Below are positions 1-4,778 of a stretch of DNA of 7,147 nt, one piece after another. Below the pieces are notes generated by a model, which worked only from the letters and a program-made list of their open reading frames with translations, had not been told where the DNA came from and made no database searches. The DNA lies in contig CAKTVN010000083.1 of NCBI GenBank assembly GCA_934623545.1, positions 1 through 7,147 on the forward strand. Reading direction: 5' to 3'. Both the position numbers and the translations under genes were made by a program. This DNA is from an uncultured Oscillospiraceae bacterium (GTDB lineage Bacteria; Bacillota; Clostridia; Oscillospirales; Oscillospiraceae). Within the stretch, counting starts at the first letter, position 1; each line of letters begins with the position of its first letter.

Positions 1-2
1 AC

Positions 3-1982
3 ATCGACACCGGCATGGGACTGGAGCGTCTGGCGTGCGTGTGCCAGAACGTGGCGTCCCTCTTCGACGTCGATACCGTCATGAACATCACAAACAAGGT
101 CTCCGAGATCACCGGTGCGCACTACGAGGAATCCCAGAAGACCGACGTTTCTCTGCGCGTCATCACCGACCATATCCGTTCGTCCACTTTCATGATCTGC
201 GACGGCATCCTGCCGTCCAACGAAGGACGCGGCTATGTGCTGCGGCGGCTGCTGCGCCGCGCCGCGCGCCATGGGAAGCTCCTCGGCGTCAACGAACCGT
301 TCCTGTACCGTGTGGTCGACACCGTCATCCATGAAAACGAGTGCCAGTATCCGGAGCTGCGCGAGAAGCAGGCGTATATCACCCGCGTCATCCGCACAGA
401 GGAAGAGAACTTCGCCAAGACCATCGACGGCGGCATGAAGATCTTCAATGATATGCTCGCCGGGCACAAGCAGAAGGGCGAGACGGTCTTCTCCGGCGCG
501 GATGCCTTCAAGCTGTATGATACCTACGGCTTCCCGATCGATCTGACGAACGAAATGGTCGCCGAAGAGGGGATGCGCGTCGACGAGGACGCCTTCCGAA
601 AGCTTATGCAGGAGCAGAAGGTCCGCGCACGCGAGGCGAGAAAGGCGCTCGGCGATCTCGGCTGGGCGGGCGTCGAGTTTGGCAAGGAAATGCCCGCGAC
701 ACAGTTTGTCGGCTATGAAAACAACGCGACCGAGGGCAAGATCCTCGCGATCGTCGCGGAGGACGAGCTTCAGGGTGCAGTCAGCGAGGGAACGGACGCA
801 CTGATCGTGCTGGACCGGACGACCATGTACGCCGAAATGGGCGGTCAGGTCGGCGACCACGGCTATATCGAAGGTCCCGACGGCAAGTTCGTCGTGACGG
901 ACGTTCAGAAGAACAAGGGCGGCAAATTCCTGCACTACGGTCGCGTCGTGAGCGGCGCGATGAAGGTCGGAGACAGCTGCACCGTCCGCATCGACGAAGA
1001 GCGCCGCAAGGCGGTCAGCCGCGCACATACGGCGACGCATCTGCTGCAAAGTGCGCTTGAGGAGGTCCTCGGCGACCATGTGCATCAGGCGGGCTCTCTG
1101 GTCGAGCCGGATCGTCTGCGCTTTGACTTCACGCACTTTGAGGCGGTCAAGCCCGAGGAGCTGGTCAAAATCAGCCGCCTGATGGCGGAGTATATCCTCG
1201 ACGGCTACTGCGTCCGCACCGAGGAGCTTCCCGTCGAGGAGGCGAAGCGCCGCGGTGCGACCGCGCTGTTCGGTGAAAAATACGGCGATGTCGTGCGCGT
1301 GGTCACGATGGGCGACGAGAATAAGACCGTTTCGATGGAGCTCTGCGGCGGTACGCATCTGGACAACACCGCGAAGGTCGGTCCGTTCCGCATTGTGAGC
1401 GAGTCGTCGGTCGCCTCCGGTGTGCGCCGTATCGAGGCAGTCACCGGCAAGGCGAGCCTGGAGCTGGCGGATGAGATGAATCAGAAGCTGCTGCGCGTGG
1501 CAGAGACCCTCAAGACGACCCCGGCGGAGCTGTTCGGAAGAGCGGAAGCCGCGATGCGCGAGATCCGCGAGTTGCACCAGACGGTGGAAAAGATGAAGGA
1601 CCGCCTGTTTGCCGGCGAGGTCGACCAGTTCCTCTTCTCTGCGAAGAGCATCGGCGGGCTGAAGGTCCTGACTGCGAACCGCGGCGCGGCGGATGCGGCG
1701 GACCTGCGCCGGATGGGCGACTTCCTGCGCGATAAGAACAGCGGCATCGTCGCGGTGCTCAGCGCGATCAACGGTGAAAAGGTCACGCTGCTCGCCGTCT
1801 GCGGCAAGGACGCCATCGCCAAGGGCGTCAAGGCGGGGGATATCATTCGGACCATTGCGCCGATCGTCGGCGGCAAGGGCGGCGGCAAGCCCGACAGCGC
1901 CATGGGCGGCGGCTCGGAGGTGTTGAAGGTCGACGACGCGCTCGCGGCGGTGGACGACTATGTCGCGTCCAAGGTACAGTAA
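3..1982 (+). CDS. alaS: Alanyl-tRNA synthetase, C-terminal 659 residues (5' end outside window)
   Basis: The enzyme charges tRNA-Ala with alanine in the cytoplasm and hydrolyses mischarged Ser/Gly-tRNA-Ala. The frame is open from base 3 and starts inside class II motif 3 (IDTGMGLER, residues 1-9 here), so roughly 215-220 N-terminal residues of a usual ~875-residue AlaRS are missing at the window edge. After it come the tRNA-recognition helices (DHIRSSTF...GRGYVLRRLLRRA), then the editing domain with its zinc ligands: HTATH (His342 and His346, bases 1026-1040) and CGGTH (Cys448 and His452, bases 1344-1358). A short helical, probably coiled-coil segment (bases ~1560-1610) leads to the C-Ala domain, whose glycine-rich GGKGGGKPD signature lies at bases 1869-1895. 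All key editing residues are intact. The HIT gene follows 13 bases after the TAA, so the two are probably co-transcribed. Identification is very secure. Confidence 0.98.
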   Translation: MDTGMGLERLACVCQNVASLFDVDTVMNITNKVSEITGAHYEESQKTDVSLRVITDHIRSSTFMICDGILPSNEGRGYVLRRLLRRAARHGKLLGVNEPFLYRVVDTVIHENECQYPELREKQAYITRVIRTEEENFAKTIDGGMKIFNDMLAGHKQKGETVFSGADAFKLYDTYGFPIDLTNEMVAEEGMRVDEDAFRKLMQEQKVRAREARKALGDLGWAGVEFGKEMPATQFVGYENNATEGKILAIVAEDELQGAVSEGTDALIVLDRTTMYAEMGGQVGDHGYIEGPDGKFVVTDVQKNKGGKFLHYGRVVSGAMKVGDSCTVRIDEERRKAVSRAHTATHLLQSALEEVLGDHVHQAGSLVEPDRLRFDFTHFEAVKPEELVKISRLMAEYILDGYCVRTEELPVEEAKRRGATALFGEKYGDVVRVVTMGDENKTVSMELCGGTHLDNTAKVGPFRIVSESSVASGVRRIEAVTGKASLELADEMNQKLLRVAETLKTTPAELFGRAEAAMREIRELHQTVEKMKDRLFAGEVDQFLFSAKSIGGLKVLTANRGAADAADLRRMGDFLRDKNSGIVAVLSAINGEKVTLLAVCGKDAIAKGVKAGDIIRTIAPIVGGKGGGKPDSAMGGGSEVLKVDDALAAVDDYVASKVQ

Positions 1983-1987
1983 GGAGG
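1981..1987 (+). promoter_or_regulatory. Ribosome binding site of the HIT-family gene
   Basis: AAGGAGG starts at the last base or so of alaS and lies 8 bases before the ATG at 1996. This fixes the start at 1996 rather than at the in-frame upstream GTG at 1960, which lies inside alaS and has no such site. Confidence 0.85.
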
Positions 1988-1995
1988 GAACGCAA

Positions 1996-2334
1996 ATGTC
2001 AGATTGCCTGTTTTGTAAGATCATCGCGGGAGAAATTCCGAGCCAGAAGGTCTATGAGGACGAGAAGTGCTTTGCCTTTAAGGACATTTCTCCGCTTGCA
2101 CCGACGCACTTTCTCGTCGTGCCGAAGGAGCATTTCGCCTCCGCGGCAGAGGTGACAGAGGAGAACGCGGCGCTCGTCGGGCACATCTACGCGGTCATCG
2201 CGAAGCTCGCAAAGGAGATGGGCTTCGCGGACGGCTACCGCGTGGTCACGAACGTCGGCGAGCTTGCCGGACAGACCGTGCATCACATTCATTTCCATGT
2301 GCTTGCCGGCAAGCAGCTGGGAAGCTTCAATTAA
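1996..2334 (+). CDS. HIT (histidine triad) family protein, HINT/PKCI-like
   Basis: A 112-residue protein of the usual size for bacterial HINT-branch HIT proteins, which hydrolyse purine nucleoside phosphoramidates and can remove AMP from lysyl or aminoacyl adenylates. The catalytic triad is visible as H97-I-H99-F-H101-V (HxHxHxx), the C-terminal His101 being the expected nucleophile equivalent, preceded by GQTVHH. The N-terminus has C4-x2-C7 (CLFCKIIAGEIPS), the zinc-type Cys pair found in many bacterial HINT proteins, and the middle has the conserved SPLAPTHFLVVPKEH block. The gene is 13 bases downstream of alaS and shares its terminator, so read-through expression from the alaS promoter is likely. 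The coupling to an aminoacyl-tRNA synthetase fits the known activity on aminoacyl-adenylates, though that functional link is an inference. No specific symbol is given because hit/hinT naming varies. Confidence 0.95.
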   Translation: MSDCLFCKIIAGEIPSQKVYEDEKCFAFKDISPLAPTHFLVVPKEHFASAAEVTEENAALVGHIYAVIAKLAKEMGFADGYRVVTNVGELAGQTVHHIHFHVLAGKQLGSFN

Positions 2335-2338
2335 AGAT

Positions 2339-2366
2339 AAAAAGCCCGCCGCAAGGCGGGCTTTTT
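2339..2366 (+). terminator. Intrinsic terminator of alaS-hit, symmetrical (possibly bidirectional)
   Basis: Five A's, GCCCGCC, loop GCAA, GGCGGGC, five T's: a perfect 12-bp dyad with a GNRA tetraloop, 4 bases after the hit stop codon. The A-run on the left arm means it would also work as a terminator for minus-strand transcripts arriving from cysK. Confidence 0.93.
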
Positions 2367-2385
2367 GTCACCATGGAGGGGTGGC
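2367..2385. repeat. GTCACC...GGTGGC stem-loop following the hit terminator
   Basis: Six-bp dyad (one G-T wobble) directly after the terminator T-run. It is a degenerate relative of the hairpins at 3025-3046 (TGTCACCCC/GGGGTGACA) and 6899-6917 (GTCACTCC/GGGGTGAC). Confidence 0.6.
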
Positions 2386-2429
2386 GCCCTTTTGCGCCCG
2401 CGAGGGCAAGCCGCGCCGCAGGCGCGGAA
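2378..2429 (-). repeat. Inverted copy of the 2980-3033 repeat
   Basis: Read on the minus strand, this ~52-bp segment matches 2980-3033 nearly end to end: CCGCGCC, a 3-base loop, GGCGCGGCTTG, then an identical 18-mer (2389-2406 versus 3004-3021), then a CACCCC end. Differences are confined to the loop, a 2-base gap and a few bases near the CACCCC end. The segment contains two hairpins, with loops GCGA and GCA on the plus strand. Confidence 0.8.
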
Positions 2430-2434
2430 CTCTT

Positions 2435-2526
2435 TTCCGGATTCACCGGAAGTGCCATTTTTACAGCGACGCTGTAACTGTGCCTTCGGCGACCATATCT
2501 TTTCCCTCTTGCGGGAAAAGATATGG
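2435..2526. repeat. Cluster of stem-loops, including a perfect 14-bp stem
   Basis: Four successive dyads: TTCCGG-ATTCA-CCGGAA (2435-2451), TTACAGCG-A-CGCTGTAA (2461-2477), GCC-TTC-GGC (2482-2490), and a perfect 14-bp stem CCATATCTTTTCCC with its complement around loop TCTTGC (2493-2506/2513-2526). None is followed by a T-run, so they are not ordinary terminators. Confidence 0.7.
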
Positions 2527-2738
2527 AAGAAAAGGACGCTGGAGAACGAAATAGCGCTGACGCGCAGAAAAACAGGTCGTTCCGTTGCACGTGTTTTCGT
2601 TACACTGGCGGTTAAGGAACGCCCTTGCGGGCGACCGTAGAATCGGGTTTCCTGAGCGCACGGTACACAAAAACGTTTCGTTACGTGTGCGCCCGTTGAA
2701 TATTTGACGTATGAAATTCGAAATGTGTCCGATTTAGC

Positions 2739-2869
2739 GTAGGGGCGGACGACTTCGCGCAGCCGTCAGCGCCGTCAGGCGCGCTACGGATGCGGCACAC
2801 CCCTTGCGGGTGCTGTCCGCCCGCCGCGCCAAAGGAGCGCTACGGTTGCGCAAAGTCGTCCACCCCTAC
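2739..2869. repeat. 131-bp element with 27-bp imperfect terminal inverted repeats
   Basis: The left end (2739-2765, beginning GTAGGGGCGGACGACTTCGC) is the inverted complement of the right end (2843-2869, ending AAAGTCGTCCACCCCTAC) at 24 of 27 positions. The interior has smaller hairpins: GCGCC-GTCA-GGCGC at 2769-2782, a CCC-TTGC-GGG core at 2801-2810, and GCGCC-AAA-GG(A)GCGC at 2826-2840. There is no coding capacity. It resembles a MITE-like or REP/BIME-type non-autonomous repeat; I see no target-site duplication. Whether it is multicopy in the genome cannot be judged from here. Confidence 0.65.
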
Positions 2870-2908
2870 AATCTTTGCCGCGCAAAGAAAAAGGGGCTGA
2901 ATTGTTCC

Positions 2909-3088
2909 CCGCGTCCTTCGGGCGCGGTTTTGCGCACTCCGTGCGCAAAAAGCCTCCCGCATCCTCCGGATGCGGTCCCTCCGCGCCTTTGGCGCGGCTT
3001 GCGCCCTCGCGGGCGCAAAAGAGGTGTCACCCCTTTCGGGGTGACAAATTCGCGTCCTTCGGGCGCGGATAAGATGCGCCTTCGGCGC
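2909..3088. repeat. Array of eight consecutive short hairpins abutting the cysK stop codon
   Basis: Eight near-perfect dyads lie at 2909-2927, 2928-2950, 2957-2975, 2981-2997, 2999-3018, 3025-3046, 3051-3067 and 3076-3088, separated by only 0-8 bases. Stems are 5-10 bp. Plus-strand loops are TTC, TCC, TCC, TTT, TCGC, TTTC, TTC and TTC; on the minus strand, the sense of a cysK 3' UTR, they become GAA, GGA, GGA, AAA, GCGA, GAAA, GAA and GAA, nearly all GNA triloops or GNRA tetraloops. The last hairpin ends at the base next to the cysK stop. The array probably includes the cysK transcription end: the 2957-2975 stem is followed on the minus strand by GAGGC and five T's (2951-2947). Confidence 0.8.
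2980..3033 (+). repeat. Second copy (opposite orientation) of the 2378-2429 repeat
   Basis: It forms hairpins four and five and half of hairpin six of the array. It shares an exact 18-mer (3004-3021) and flanking stems with the reverse complement of 2378-2429, about 550 bp away. Confidence 0.8.
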
Positions 3089-4021
3089 TTAGTCGGCAAA
3101 CAATGGCGTCGACAGATATCTGTCCCCCGTATCTGGCATCAGGACCACAATATGCTTCCCCTCGTTGCCGGGACGGCGTGCCAGCTCCAGCGCCGCCCAG
3201 AGCGCCGCGCCGGAGGAGATGCCGACCAGCACGCCCTCCTTCTTCCCGACCAGCTTGCCGGTCAGGAACGCGTCCTCGTTGGCGACGGGGATGATCTCGT
3301 CATAAACACCGGTGTCCAGCACCTCGGGCACGAAGCCCGCGCCAATGCCCTGAATTTTATGCGGTCCGGCGACGCCGGTCGAGAGCACGGCAGAGGTCTT
3401 CGGCTCCACCGCGACGATCTTGACATTCGGAAGCTTCGACTTCAGATAGCGCCCGACGCCGGTGATGGTCCCGCCAGTGCCGACGCCCGCGACAAAGTAG
3501 TCGACGGCTCCGTCGGTGTCCTCCAGGATCTCCGGTCCAGTCGTCTCAAAATGCGCCTTCGGATTGGCAGGGTTCACGAACTGCCCCGGAATGAAGCTGT
3601 TCGGAAGCTGCTGCGCCAGCTCCTGTGCCTTCTCGATCGCGCCCTTCATGCCCTTCGCGCCCTCGGTCAGCACCAGCTCCGCGCCATAGGCGTGGATCAG
3701 CTGCCGCCGCTCGACGGACATGGTCTCGGGCATGACGATGATGATGCGGTAGCCGCGCGCCGCTGCGACGGACGCAAGCCCGATGCCGGTATTGCCAGAG
3801 GTCGGCTCGATGATCACCGAGCCCTCCTTGAGAAGTCCCTTCTGCTCGGCGTCGTCGATCATTGCCTTCGCGACGCGGTCCTTGACGGAGCCGGCGGGGT
3901 TAAAATACTCGAGCTTTGCGAAAATCTTCGCCTTCAGTGCGTAGGCTTTTTCAATATGTGTCAGCTCCAGAAGCGGCGTTCTGCCGATGAGCTGGTCTGC
4001 GGAAGTATAAATTCTGGACAT
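3089..4021 (-). CDS. cysK: Cysteine synthase (O-acetylserine sulfhydrylase)
   Basis: A PLP-dependent enzyme that condenses O-acetylserine with sulfide to give cysteine, in the cytoplasm. The 310-residue length is standard. Visible motifs are the PLP Schiff-base lysine in NPAGSVKDR (Lys47), the substrate loop TSGNTG (74-79), the phosphate-binding loop GTGGT (181-185), GISSGAA (267-273) and the C-terminal [10 protein letters not shown] (296-305). I start at the ATG at 4021: AAGGAG (4036-4031) is 9 bases upstream. An in-frame TTG two codons earlier (4027) would leave only 3 bases of spacing and is unlikely. It is transcribed divergently from the metal ATPase unit and converges on hit. A short Cys-containing ORF lies in its 5' leader, pointing to cysteine-dependent control. 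CysK versus CysM cannot be fully settled from sequence alone; motifs and length favour CysK. Confidence 0.96.
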   Translation of the reverse strand: MSRIYTSADQLIGRTPLLELTHIEKAYALKAKIFAKLEYFNPAGSVKDRVAKAMIDDAEQKGLLKEGSVIIEPTSGNTGIGLASVAAARGYRIIIVMPETMSVERRQLIHAYGAELVLTEGAKGMKGAIEKAQELAQQLPNSFIPGQFVNPANPKAHFETTGPEILEDTDGAVDYFVAGVGTGGTITGVGRYLKSKLPNVKIVAVEPKTSAVLSTGVAGPHKIQGIGAGFVPEVLDTGVYDEIIPVANEDAFLTGKLVGKKEGVLVGISSGAALWAALELARRPGNEGKHIVVLMPDTGDRYLSTPLFAD

Positions 4022-4030
4022 GATCAAAAT

Positions 4031-4036
4031 CTCCTT
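4031..4036 (-). promoter_or_regulatory. Ribosome binding site of cysK
   Basis: AAGGAG on the minus strand, 9 bases before the ATG at 4021, in an otherwise A/T-rich stretch (4037-4055) that should be unstructured in the mRNA. It selects the ATG at 4021 over the TTG at 4027. Confidence 0.85.
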
Positions 4037-4081
4037 ATAAATAAAAATAATATTTTGTGCACAGTGCCTTCTGCCGGTTTC

Positions 4082-4159
4082 TCAGCCGCGGATACAGGCG
4101 GCGGAAGCGTGGCTGCGACAGCGGTCTGTGGCACGGGTACAGGTGATGATTTTTCTCAT
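4082..4159 (-). CDS. Putative Cys-containing leader peptide (25 aa) upstream of cysK
   Basis: A complete small ORF lies between the cysK promoter and cysK. It begins MRKIITCTRA and ends SAACIRG before TGA, with Cys7, Cys14 and Cys22, all TGT codons, plus five Arg. A strong AAAGGAGG lies about 12 bases upstream of the ATG, which is a slightly long spacing. The predicted transcript starts ~40 bases before the ATG, and the stop is 60 bases before the cysK ATG. The last codons lie in a possible hairpin (GCCGC/GCGGC, 4085-4102) whose loop contains the Cys22 codon. Three Cys in 25 residues directly ahead of a cysteine biosynthesis gene suggest a leader peptide whose translation senses Cys-tRNA. I see no clear terminator between it and cysK, so control by translation or mRNA stability is as likely as attenuation. 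It could instead be a functional microprotein. I do not recognise it as a named family. Confidence 0.6.
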   Translation of the reverse strand: MRKIITCTRATDRCRSHASAACIRG

Positions 4160-4206
4160 GGTAACGCTCTGCCTCCTTTTGTCTACTGTTTCGGTAGGTT
4201 TTTCAT

Positions 4207-4235
4207 GTTATAGCATATCCGCCTGTGTTTGTCAA
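4207..4235 (-). promoter_or_regulatory. Sigma-A type promoter of the leader ORF-cysK unit
   Basis: On the minus strand, TTGACA (4235-4230), a 17-base spacer and TATAAC (4212-4207), preceded by TGC, so also an extended -10. Predicted start is near 4200, giving a 5' leader of about 180 bases before cysK that contains the 25-codon ORF. Confidence 0.88.
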
Positions 4236-4245
4236 GTGTAACACT
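4235..4245. promoter_or_regulatory. Palindrome AGTGTAACACT at the cysK -35, possible operator
   Basis: A perfect 5-bp dyad around a central A that touches the upstream edge of the cysK -35 hexamer. The position suits a repressor or activator site, but the regulator is unknown and an 11-bp palindrome can occur by chance. Confidence 0.35.
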
Positions 4246-4326
4246 GTAAATTTATTCCGTTTTCATCCGAGCAGAGGTTCTCCGCAACTTTGCGTCGAAA
4301 AATGAGAAGCTATGCGCTGATAACGC

Positions 4327-4354
4327 TTGATTTTTGAAAAACGCATGGTATAAT
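4327..4354 (+). promoter_or_regulatory. Promoter of the DUF6110-like/P-type ATPase unit
   Basis: TATAAT (4349-4354) preceded by TGG (extended -10), with a partial -35 TTGATT at 4327-4332 (16-base spacer). Predicted start is near 4361, giving an ~85-base 5' UTR. It diverges from the cysK promoter, with about 90 bases between the two -35 elements. Confidence 0.8.
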
Positions 4355-4391
4355 ATCGGGTACAAAAAGCTGATGTTTTGGTTTAAGCGTA

Positions 4392-4409
4392 AGTTAGATA
4401 ATCCTAACT
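4392..4409. promoter_or_regulatory. Dyad AGTTAG-N6-CTAACT, DtxR/MntR-type box candidate
   Basis: Six-bp inverted repeat in the 5' UTR, about 30-48 bases after the predicted start. The core TTAGATAATCCTAA agrees with the half-site logic of DtxR-family metal-regulator boxes (TTAG...CCTAA). Binding there would block elongation from the promoter. It could also act as a weak mRNA hairpin. Confidence 0.45.
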
Positions 4410-4445
4410 CCAAGGCTCAGCAAAAACAAAACAGGAGGTATATTT

Positions 4446-4715
4446 ATGAAGCATATCGGTTTGTTTGCAGCAGGCGTCCTGTTCGGGACCGCCGGTCTGA
4501 AGCTCCTCGGCAGCAAGGACGCAAAGAAGGTCTATTCGCACTGCACGGCGGCAGTTCTGCGCGCCAAGGACAGCGTGATGCAGACTGTCACGAACATTCG
4601 TGAGAACGCAGAGGACGTCTATGCCGACGCGAAGGACATCAATGCCCGCCGCGCCGAGGCAGAGGCTGCCGCCGTCATCGCCGATGAGCCGTCTGAGGAC
4701 GCAGCTGCGGAATAA
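4446..4715 (+). CDS. Small membrane-anchored protein, DUF6110-like
   Basis: An 89-residue protein with AGGAGG 7 bases before the ATG. Residues 4-21 (IGLFAAGVLFGTAGLKLL) form one hydrophobic, glycine-rich segment with no signal-peptidase-like site, so a single N-terminal membrane anchor is likely. The rest is a charged, predicted helical tail (KDAKKVYSHCTAAVLRAKDSV...) ending in an acidic, Ala-rich stretch (71-89). The N-terminal half matches my memory of the DUF6110 family, small Clostridia proteins often beside heavy-metal P-type ATPases; I could not check this. It is the first gene of a unit with the ATPase 63 bases downstream, so it may be an accessory subunit, stabiliser or metal-handling partner of the pump. 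His32-Cys33 is the only obvious possible metal-ligand pair. Function unknown. Confidence 0.8.
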   Translation: MKHIGLFAAGVLFGTAGLKLLGSKDAKKVYSHCTAAVLRAKDSVMQTVTNIRENAEDVYADAKDINARRAEAEAAAVIADEPSEDAAAE

Positions 4716-4729
4716 GCATTTTCCGTCCG

Positions 4730-4753
4730 GAGAGCCGCCGGCTTGCGGCTCTC
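4730..4753 (+). promoter_or_regulatory. Stem-loop between the DUF6110-like gene and the ATPase
   Basis: Perfect 9-bp stem GAGAGCCGC/GCGGCTCTC with loop CGGCTT, starting 14 bases after the small gene's stop and followed by TTTCCCTTT. The broken T-tract suggests a leaky terminator or mRNA-stabilising hairpin that would make the small protein more abundant than the pump. It ends about 9 bases before the ATPase ribosome binding site (GGAGG, 4763-4767). Confidence 0.6.
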
Positions 4754-4778
4754 TTTCCCTTTGGAGGTACCGAAGTTC

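Larger units (their letters stand above)
2335..3088. other. 754-bp intergenic region between convergent hit and cysK, no credible gene
   Basis: Several open frames of 60-100 codons cross this stretch, but none has a ribosome binding site, a recognisable protein motif or a sensible composition; they arise from GC-rich repetitive sequence. I see no tRNA cloverleaf and no CRISPR repeat. The content is almost wholly stem-loops and repeats, listed separately (2367-2385, 2378-2429, 2435-2526, 2620-2633, 2739-2869, 2909-3088). The least structured part is about 2527-2738; it has only a small CGCCC-TTGC-GGGCG hairpin at 2620-2633 and a weak dyad with GCGCAC/GTGCGC arms near 2656-2693. Confidence 0.8.

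Noticed and set aside
2264..2670. Several 70-96-codon frames on both strands in the gap after hit
   Set aside because: They overlap one another, the terminator and the repeats, have no ribosome binding sites, and give low-complexity Arg/Pro-rich peptides.
2600..2700. tRNA or other structured RNA gene in the least repetitive part of the gap
   Set aside because: I found no cloverleaf, no TTCGAATC-like T-arm and no CCA end; pairing is limited to a 5-bp hairpin at 2620-2633 and weak arms.
2909..3088. CRISPR array
   Set aside because: The units are palindromes of different sequence and length with no repeated unit or uniform spacers; the similarity lies only in structure.
4022..4206. T-box or SAM riboswitch upstream of cysK
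   Set aside because: No T-box core sequence (TGGNACCGCG-like) and no SAM-I style junction is visible in the ~180-base leader, which is mostly taken up by the 25-codon ORF.
4163..4210. A 7-codon ATG frame (MKNLPKQ) at the start of the cysK transcript
   Set aside because: Its ATG lies at or before the predicted transcription start and has no ribosome binding site.
2804..4213. A 469-codon plus-strand open frame across the hairpin array, cysK and its leader
   Set aside because: It runs antisense to the unmistakable cysK and through non-coding repeats, with no ribosome binding site or protein motif; a GC-bias shadow.
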